Assembly: GCF_051900415.1 (NCBI RefSeq)
Contig: NZ_JBHZGL010000001.1
Location: 372,001-436,000 of the forward strand
Origin: Frateuria_A sp051900415
Lineage (GTDB): Bacteria > Pseudomonadota > Gammaproteobacteria > Xanthomonadales > Rhodanobacteraceae
Direction: 5' to 3'
Length of the DNA stretch: 64,000 nucleotides
Numbering within the stretch: position 1 is the stretch's first letter; each line of letters opens with the position of its first letter. Under the pieces are notes generated by a model. That model was not told where the DNA came from, did not search any database, and was given only the letters and a program-made list of their open reading frames with translations. A program made the translations under genes and the position numbers. Of this stretch, positions 59,401-64,000 are shown one piece after another.

Positions 59401-59453
59401 CCGAGCGCCGTGCCGAGCACGGTCCTGCGCATGTTCCAAACCTTGCTGCTCAT
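56418..59453 (-). CDS. TonB-dependent receptor, Oar-like
   Basis: A 1011-residue outer-membrane receptor. The signal peptide is MSSKVWNMRRTVLGTALGLALVAFGAPSAQA. A carboxypeptidase-regulatory-like domain (GATVTVTSPDTGFTRSVVADDEGNYRLPYLPVGQYTISA) precedes the plug (TSVALLAPGVVKGNAGFGGISFGGSSIAENAFYVNGLNVTDFYN) and a 22-strand barrel that ends QLSVSVNF with a terminal Phe. There is no clear TonB box in the first mature residues. Receptors of this type import large or peptide-like substrates; here peptidoglycan peptides would fit the neighbours, but this is inference. GGGGAGTAAGGGG precedes the ATG, and a terminator follows. Confidence 0.95.
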   Translation of the reverse strand: MSSKVWNMRRTVLGTALGLALVAFGAPSAQAANTDGTVAGHTQAGATVTVTSPDTGFTRSVVADDEGNYRLPYLPVGQYTISATSGGQAVGPTRNVTVALGTTTTVNLGAVDATSLATINVTSSVLPVIDVSSTESATIVSRADLVRLPVDQNVTSVALLAPGVVKGNAGFGGISFGGSSIAENAFYVNGLNVTDFYNRNGFSEAPFAFYDQFQVKTGGYSVEFGRTTGGVVNAVARSGTNEFKAGAEITMEPGNWHSRAHDYYFDGERYYTASRDQDSLIKTNVWASGPIVKDKLFFFAMYEARGASPHNTDNVGTTMTDHSSNQGFWGTTIDWNITDNNTLSLMAFSDKNKDTGDVYSYDFDNDRRIAKTNEVYTNTGGKNWALTWTSYLTNDLSMKLMYGRNQRQADISSQLDNECNRVAVSAGVPLPGDLPLGCTSSSQVASREDIRKQYRADFEWTLGDHLLRFGYDHEVDTSDYARRYPGPGGYYYNVYTVPTGGQVGNADGGGRVPVGDEAWVRVRRYEIAGNFQTKNAAWYIEDNWQITPNLVLNGGLRNDSFDNQDAAGRSYIKIDQQIAPRLGFSWDMKGDGSTKLFGNLGRYYLPVANVINIKQAGGLLDERSSHRFLGWQTQEINGFQYAMPIVGDALPGSHVDTSQGDGTVGDLRAEVDHDMDPVYQDEAILGFQQMIDNSWSWGVSATYRRLHNAIDDMEISATAQCGEDGYIGWVMANPGKKVTVWGDTNCDGDADGYLTVDTSKEGWAMYRQDGVDADGDPIMTYIGQRGWVKPKRTYTALEFQLDRAWDEKWSFNASYVLAWNRGNAEGPVNSDTDFDDTGRTENFDDPWVNFGGNGYLPNDRRHQLKLRGTYAITPHWQVGANADIHSGGPITGFGVGNPYDASNYHSYFICVENCDSDNSAERVYQHSSRGDYGRLPWTYTFDASLSYILPFQGGGDLRVKLAVYNLLNQQRTVQVDQDLQSAISNETDATFRLPIGFQSPRFTQLSVSVNF

Positions 59454-59502
59454 GTCCCCTTACTCCCCTCGACGCCGGGTCGATGTCAGTTGAACTTGTT
59501 GG

Positions 59503-61017
59503 TTACTTGTCGTTGCGTCCGTGCAGGAACTGCCAGTCGAAGTGGTAATCCCACTTGTCGAAATAGAGATTGCCGCCGCGCCACTCGACCTCGCCGCGTT
59601 GCGAGTCGACCGTTTCGGAGCGCGGGAACTGCTTGGCCGGCACGAATGGACGGCTGTAGTCGTCGTTGAAGGCGATGCGATAGGCGTCCAGGCCGCCCAG
59701 GTAGAACCAGCGCAGGCGCGGGTCGTCGCCGGCCTTCGGTTCGAGCTGGCCGAAGGTCACGTCCACCGGCACCCAGCCATAGGGGGCGAGGTAGAGCTGG
59801 CCCCAGTCGTGGATGTTGTCGTAGTCGCCGTCGGAGAACATCCAGCCGGACTGCCAGCGCGCCGGTATGCCGTTCAGGCGCAGCAGGGTGAGCAGCAGCA
59901 GGGTCTGTTCGCCGCAGTCGCCGTGGCCGGCGTGCAGGGTGTAGTCGCTGATGTTGCTGATCGTGGAGTACTCGCGCGCGCCTGCCCAGGGAATCCGGTC
60001 GACGGCGGCAAACAGCTTCTGCGCGACGCGGTAGGGATTGGTTTCATCACCTACCACCTTGCGTGAGAAGGCGCGCAGATTGTCGGTAAAGACGATGTGC
60101 GGCGCGCGTTCCTGCACGAAAGGTTGGAGTTCCGGCGTGATCGTGGCCGCCACCACCTTGTCCGGATCGATCGGGTGCGATTGCGCGCGCAAGGTCAGCT
60201 CATAGGTGAGCTTGAACACGGTCGGCTGCCCCGCCTTCGCCGGCGCTTCCATGTAGGCAGTGCGCTGCAACGTGTCCACCGGCGCCACGCGCGCACCGGT
60301 CGGCTGGCTGGCGACGAAACGGATGTCGTCCTGCTGGCCGGGGATCGCACGCGGGTAGGGGATCCAGGCCTTGACCGTCTCGCCGGCGGGCACGGCGTTG
60401 GCGTCGACGGTGACCGTCTGGGTCACGCGCACGCGCATCGGCAGTACGCCGGTCTTGCCGCTTGCGAGGGCCTCGCGGAAAGCCGCGCGGTGGTGGTCGT
60501 TCAACAATTCGTTCGGGCCGTTGGGCGGCAGCGCCGGCGCCGAGCGGCCACGGCGGGCACGCGCCTCGTCGCTGAGCAGGAAAAGGTTGGACGGGGCGCG
60601 ATTGAAATAGAGCGTGCGACCGTCGATCACCATGTGCTCGAGCAGGCCCGCGGCGTCCCAGCGCGCGAACTCCGCGTCGGTGAGGTCCGGGATCTGCTTG
60701 CGGATGCGCGCCTTGGCCTCGTCCGCCGTCAGCGAGAAGTCGAGCAGGATGCGGTGCATACGCTCGCGCTGGAACTGAAGCGCCTCACGCGCCTCGGGAC
60801 TGGGCCCTGCCTGGTTAAGCGCGGTATCGATCGCCTGGTCGGCGGCGGCAAAGTGACCGTGGTCGATTTGCGCGACGATGGCGGGCGGGCCCGGGGGTGG
60901 CAGGCTCGCCCGCGAAGACGTCGCACAGCAGAACAGGCTGGCGAGCACGGCGCCCGCCAGCAGCGTCCGTCGGCGCGCCGGTTCGTGTTTGCGTTGCTTG
61001 CCTGGCACCCTCGTCAT
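59503..61017 (-). CDS. Transglutaminase-like secreted peptidase
   Basis: A 504-residue protein from ATG 61017, with a signal peptide (LLAGAVLASLFCCATSSRA). A helical N-terminal part precedes a beta region (VRVTQTVTVDANAVPAGETVKAWIPYPRA) and a transglutaminase-like domain with the Cys-His-Asp triad Cys368 (HGDCGEQTLLLL), His403 (NIHDWGQ) and Asp419 (VPVDVTFG). Bacterial members are mostly proteases or amidases. It starts a minus-strand run with the TonB receptor, and the divergent transporter gene lies upstream. It may trim peptides at the cell surface. A start at 61062 would add 15 residues. Confidence 0.9.
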   Translation of the reverse strand: MTRVPGKQRKHEPARRRTLLAGAVLASLFCCATSSRASLPPPGPPAIVAQIDHGHFAAADQAIDTALNQAGPSPEAREALQFQRERMHRILLDFSLTADEAKARIRKQIPDLTDAEFARWDAAGLLEHMVIDGRTLYFNRAPSNLFLLSDEARARRGRSAPALPPNGPNELLNDHHRAAFREALASGKTGVLPMRVRVTQTVTVDANAVPAGETVKAWIPYPRAIPGQQDDIRFVASQPTGARVAPVDTLQRTAYMEAPAKAGQPTVFKLTYELTLRAQSHPIDPDKVVAATITPELQPFVQERAPHIVFTDNLRAFSRKVVGDETNPYRVAQKLFAAVDRIPWAGAREYSTISNISDYTLHAGHGDCGEQTLLLLTLLRLNGIPARWQSGWMFSDGDYDNIHDWGQLYLAPYGWVPVDVTFGQLEPKAGDDPRLRWFYLGGLDAYRIAFNDDYSRPFVPAKQFPRSETVDSQRGEVEWRGGNLYFDKWDYHFDWQFLHGRNDK

Positions 61018-61064
61018 TGCACGAACGCCCCCGCCAGTTGGCATCAAGGCCTTGTGTAACACGC

Positions 61065-61124
61065 TTGCAAAAGGTGGTCAATAATTTATGCTTCGGCTCA
61101 ATGTATGAGGAATGGCATATTCCT
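61065..61124 (+). promoter_or_regulatory. Candidate promoter and operator of the divergent transporter gene
   Basis: The only AT-rich stretch of this area. TTGCAA (61065-61070), 16 bases, then TATGCT (61087-61092) resemble -35 and -10 boxes on the plus strand. Between this -10 and the gene, AGGAATGGCATATTCCT (61108-61124) forms a six-base inverted repeat that could bind a dimeric regulator. Position between divergent genes supports it, but it is read by eye only. Confidence 0.4.
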
Positions 61125-61148
61125 GACACGACGCACGAGGGGTAGCGC

Positions 61149-62300
61149 GTGATCCACACGGTATGGCCGTACCTGGCCGTGATGCTGCTGGCCGCGGGCC
61201 TGTTTCCGGCGCTGGAGCGGCGCACCGGCTGGCGCGTGTTCAACGTGCTGCCGCCGATCGTCTTCACCTACCTGTTGGTGACCGCGCTGGCGGTGTCTGG
61301 CCTGTGGCAGGTCAACGAGGAGATCCGCACCGCGCAGTCGATGCTGGTTTCGCACATGGTGCCGGCGCTGTTGTTCCTGCTGATGATCAACTGCGACCTG
61401 CGCGCGATCTTCAAGCTCGGGCCGCGCGTGCTGGGCGTGTTCGCCTGCACCTCGGTCAGCCTGTTCATCGCTTTCATCACGACCTTCCTGCTCTACAAGC
61501 GCTGGCTGCCGGGCGATGCCTGGCATCCGCTGGCGGCGCTGTCGGGCAGCTGGGTCGGCGGCACGGCGAACATGATCGCGGTGAAGCAGGCGATCGGCAT
61601 GTCCGACCAGCATCTGGCGATGAGCCTGCTGACCGACGCGCTCTGCTATTCGACCTGGGTGGCCGTGCTGTTCGCGGTGGCGCGGCTGGCGCCGGCGTTC
61701 AACCGCTGGACGAAGGCCAGGTCGACCGGCGAACTGCAGGTCGCCGAGGCGAAGGCGACCGGGCCGACCACGTCCGATTCGGTGCTGTTGTGGTTGGGGC
61801 TCGCGCTGGCGGCGGCGGCACTGGCTGCCTGGCTCGCGGCCTTCCTGCCGACTTCGACCATGATCAGCGCGACCACCTGGACCATCCTGCTCGCCACCGG
61901 CGCCGGGCTGGTCGTGGCACATACGCCGTTGGCGCGCTACCCGGGCGCGGGCACCATTTCCAGCGCATTGCTGATCAGCGTGGTGGCAGTGCTCGCCTCG
62001 CAGAGCAATTTCCACGGCATCGGCGCGGCGCCGCTGTACCTGCTCTGCGGCGTGACCGTCATCGCCGTGCACGCGGTCCTGCTGGTCGGTTTCGCCAAGC
62101 TGTTCCGCTTCGATCTCTACCTCTGCGGGATTTCCTCGCTGGCGCACATCGGTGGCGTGGCGGCTACGCCGGTGCTGGCGGCGAGCTATTCGCGCGCGCT
62201 GGTGCCGGTCGGCATCCTGCTCGCGCTGCTGGGTTACATACTGGGCACCGGCTTCGGCCTGCTGGTGGCGTCGATCATGTCGACGCTGGCGGGATCGTGA
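61149..62300 (+). CDS. DUF819 family membrane transporter
   Basis: A 383-residue membrane protein with about ten segments. It opens VWPYLAVMLLAAGLFPALERRTGWRVFNVLPPIVFTY, with the DUF819 hallmarks LFLLMINCDLRAIFKLGPRVL and LSGSWVGGTANMIAVKQAIG, and ISSLAHIGGVAATPVLAASYSR in the second half. The family is placed near sodium-dependent transporters and is often found beside dipeptide epimerases and cell-wall peptidases. Start is GTG 61149. The NlpC/P60 gene starts five bases after its stop. Probable substrate: a short peptide or amino acid; not proven. Confidence 0.9.
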   Translation: MIHTVWPYLAVMLLAAGLFPALERRTGWRVFNVLPPIVFTYLLVTALAVSGLWQVNEEIRTAQSMLVSHMVPALLFLLMINCDLRAIFKLGPRVLGVFACTSVSLFIAFITTFLLYKRWLPGDAWHPLAALSGSWVGGTANMIAVKQAIGMSDQHLAMSLLTDALCYSTWVAVLFAVARLAPAFNRWTKARSTGELQVAEAKATGPTTSDSVLLWLGLALAAAALAAWLAAFLPTSTMISATTWTILLATGAGLVVAHTPLARYPGAGTISSALLISVVAVLASQSNFHGIGAAPLYLLCGVTVIAVHAVLLVGFAKLFRFDLYLCGISSLAHIGGVAATPVLAASYSRALVPVGILLALLGYILGTGFGLLVASIMSTLAGS

Positions 62301-62305
62301 CAGCC

Positions 62306-63721
62306 ATGAGGACCACGACCATGCGAACTTTTCTCTCTTCGGCGCTGCTGGCCCTGCTGCTGGCGGCCACGCCGCTGCATGCGCGCGACCAGGCTTCGAC
62401 CTTGCCGGTGCCGCCTTCGGGCGTGCTCGGCGTGGGCGAGGCCCAGCTGACCCCTGCGTTCTGGATCGGCCTGCAGCCGCAGCCGGACAAGGTGATCCTG
62501 AGCCGCCAGCAGATCGCGGCGCAGAACGCGGCGCTGTTCGCGCAGGACAAGTCGATGCATGAACTGCGCGCGCTGCCGGCCACCCTCAATGGTGCGCAGG
62601 TGCGCGGCTGGATCGAGGATCTTGCCGATGCGCCGTCCAGGCCGCTCTACGACGTCGACGGCAAACCGGTGCCGGCCGCCACGCTGAAGCGCATCGTCGA
62701 CGCCCGCGCGCTCGATGCCATCCCGGCGAGCCAGAAGACGCGTTATGGCATGGTCGTGCGCCGCGCTGCGCTGCGTACGTTCCCGACCACGCTTCGCGTG
62801 TTCCGCGAAGCGGGCGATACCGACATCGACCGCTTCCAGGAGACTGCCGAGTTTCCCGGCACCCCGGTGGTGATCGCCCACGCCAGCCGTGACGGCCGCT
62901 GGCTGTTCGTGGTGAGTCCGCGCTATGCCGCCTGGACCGAGGCGACCAACATCGCCGAAGGCAGCAAGGAAGCCGTGCTCGGCTACGCCGACAAGACGCC
63001 CTACCGCGTCGTCACCGGGGCCAAGGTCTACACCGTCTATACCCGCGAGGCGCCGGCCGTCTCGCAGGTGGAGCTGGACATGGGCACGCGCGTGCCGGTG
63101 CTCACCGACTTGGCCGCGGACCAGCCGGTCAACGGCCAGACGCCCTACGCCGCGCACGTGGTCGAGCTGCCGGTGCGCAAGGCCGACGGCTCGCTCGCCT
63201 TCAGCCCTGCGCTGATCCAGAAGAACGCCGACACCGCGCCCGACTACCTGCCGCTGACCCCGCGCAACCTGATCACCCAGGCGTTCAAGTTCCTGGGCGA
63301 GCGCTACGGCTGGGGTCATGCCTACGACGGGCGGGACTGCTCCGGCTTCGTCTCGGACGTCTATCGCTCGATGGGCGTCGAGATGCCGCGCAACACCTCC
63401 AGCCAGGGCGTGAGCCCGGCCTTCGCGAAGCAGGGCTTCGGCAAGGACAGTTCGCACGCCGAACGCCTGCGTGCCGCGGAGAACCTCGAGCGCGGCGACC
63501 TGATCTACATCCCCGGCCACGTGATGATGTCGCTGGGCCAGTGGCAAGGGCAGCCGTGGGTGATCCATGACGTGCTGGGCATGAGCTATCGCATGGCCGA
63601 CGGCTCGATCAAGCGGGTCACGCTCAACGCCGTGTCGGTGACGCCACTGCTGCCGATGCTCGCCGGCAAGGATTCCACCTTCATCGACCACATGACCAGC
63701 ATCGTGCGCATGCGGCCCTAG
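62306..63721 (+). CDS. NlpC/P60 endopeptidase with SH3 domains (YkfC-like)
   Basis: A 471-residue secreted enzyme with a signal peptide (MRTFLSSALLALLLAATPLHA). Two SH3-like beta domains (from about residues 130 and 215) precede a C40 domain with catalytic Cys345 (RDCSGFVSDVY), His405 (PGHVMMSLG) and His421 (VIHDVLG). The SH3-C40 plan matches gamma-D-glutamyl-L-diamino acid endopeptidases such as YkfC, which cut muropeptide stems with a free N-terminal L-Ala. It follows the DUF819 gene closely and precedes an epimerase, as in known murein-peptide operons. ATG 62321 is an alternative start. Confidence 0.93.
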   Translation: MRTTTMRTFLSSALLALLLAATPLHARDQASTLPVPPSGVLGVGEAQLTPAFWIGLQPQPDKVILSRQQIAAQNAALFAQDKSMHELRALPATLNGAQVRGWIEDLADAPSRPLYDVDGKPVPAATLKRIVDARALDAIPASQKTRYGMVVRRAALRTFPTTLRVFREAGDTDIDRFQETAEFPGTPVVIAHASRDGRWLFVVSPRYAAWTEATNIAEGSKEAVLGYADKTPYRVVTGAKVYTVYTREAPAVSQVELDMGTRVPVLTDLAADQPVNGQTPYAAHVVELPVRKADGSLAFSPALIQKNADTAPDYLPLTPRNLITQAFKFLGERYGWGHAYDGRDCSGFVSDVYRSMGVEMPRNTSSQGVSPAFAKQGFGKDSSHAERLRAAENLERGDLIYIPGHVMMSLGQWQGQPWVIHDVLGMSYRMADGSIKRVTLNAVSVTPLLPMLAGKDSTFIDHMTSIVRMRP

Positions 63722-63726
63722 CGGTC

Positions 63727-63794
63727 CGTAGGGTGGGCTTCAGCCCACCACACGTTCCCACGCAGAGGGCCGGTGGGCTGAAGCCCACCCTACG
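63727..63794. repeat. REP palindrome, class B, perfect
   Basis: Arms 63727-63749 and 63772-63794 identical in sequence to those at 29475 (23 bases), spacer 22 bases. It sits between the endopeptidase and epimerase genes in what would otherwise be one operon. Confidence 0.95.
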
Positions 63795-63814
63795 GAAACC
63801 AAGACAAGAACATC

Positions 63815-64000
63815 ATGAAGATCACAGACATCCAGTTCGGCATGCTGCGGGTGCCCCTGAAGACACCCTTCAAGACCGCGTTGCGCACCGTCAACCAGGT
63901 CGAGGACATCGTGGTGATGGTGCACACCGATACCGGCCAGGTCGGCTACGGCGAGGCGCCGGCCACCGCGGTGATCACCGGCGACACGCACGGCTCGATC
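63815..64000 (+). CDS. L-Ala-D/L-Glu epimerase-like enzyme, 3' truncated by window edge
   Basis: The first 62 residues (MKITDIQFGMLRVPLKTPFKTALRTVN, then VVMVHTDTGQVGYGEAPATAVITGDT) match the capping domain of enolase-superfamily dipeptide epimerases, including the VGYGEAPAT turn and the TGDT loop. The catalytic barrel lies beyond the window. L-Ala-D-Glu is the dipeptide left after a YkfC-type endopeptidase has cut a muropeptide. The epimerase converts it to L-Ala-L-Glu, so it completes this pathway. No strong ribosome site is seen; AAGACAAGAA precedes the ATG. Confidence 0.85.
   Translation, partial: MKITDIQFGMLRVPLKTPFKTALRTVNQVEDIVVMVHTDTGQVGYGEAPATAVITGDTHGSI

Noticed and set aside
56544..59669. 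A 1041-codon open frame antisense to the TonB-dependent receptor
   Set aside because: It is a codon-bias shadow: it mirrors the receptor gene, is rich in Val, Arg, His and Ala, and shows no domain or start site.

Overview
The window is about 64 kb of high-GC DNA (roughly two-thirds G+C, strong G/C third positions) from a gammaproteobacterial chromosome. Gene content and style (DUF2884, DUF6624 and DUF924 proteins, a recCBD operon, a large Oar-like TonB-dependent receptor, an E2-E3 pair carrying three lipoyl domains, an ABC permease-M1 aminopeptidase fusion) and the abundance of REP palindromes between genes point to Xanthomonadales, most likely Rhodanobacteraceae (Rhodanobacter/Dyella-like). 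This assignment is inference from gene content; no marker gene such as 16S rRNA is present. I see no tRNA, rRNA, CRISPR array, prophage or intact insertion sequence.

Layout. 0-9.3 kb: small envelope and housekeeping genes (lipoprotein, ferritin-like protein, universal stress protein, YihY-type membrane protein, two DUF2884 paralogues flanking a tandem pair of DUF2845-like proteins, MscS channel). 9.5-18.7 kb: an ABC ATPase with its permease-aminopeptidase fusion, divergent from aceF-lpd (pyruvate dehydrogenase E2 and E3), then a DUF6624 protein. 18.7-31.6 kb: dinB, an isoaspartyl methyltransferase-erythromycin esterase fusion, an MprF-N-like membrane protein, an amino-acid permease, a GH50-like glycosidase, a purC operon, a cytochrome c, djlA and rpe (with 19 perfect 7-bp repeats just before it). 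31.6-38.3 kb: a Sel1-like secreted protein, a two-small-peptide operon, a two-component system of the proteobacterial dedicated sortase type, a lower-GC orphan gene and a membrane protein ending in a pilin-like domain. 38.4-49.4 kb: trpE, an overlapping secreted chorismate-lyase-fold protein and a translationally coupled recC-recB-recD operon. 49.4-50.0 kb: a REP cluster with decayed copies of the end of the next gene. 50.0-64.0 kb: a cluster that looks dedicated to cell-wall peptides.

The last region is the most coherent functional story. On the minus strand it has a transglutaminase-like secreted protein, a TonB-dependent receptor, diaminopimelate decarboxylase, an M19 dipeptidase, two penicillin-binding-type serine hydrolases and a VanX-type D-Ala-D-Ala dipeptidase. 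Divergently it has a DUF819 transporter, an NlpC/P60 endopeptidase and the beginning of an L-Ala-D/L-Glu epimerase-like enzyme. Together they could import and dismantle muropeptides to free amino acids. The group is assembled here from family knowledge, not from a database match.

Repeats shape the whole window. At least three REP palindrome classes occur between genes, and three genes end on a TAG supplied by a REP arm. REPIN-like inverted pairs have been captured in frame inside the linker of the E3 enzyme, and before the signal peptide of one serine hydrolase.
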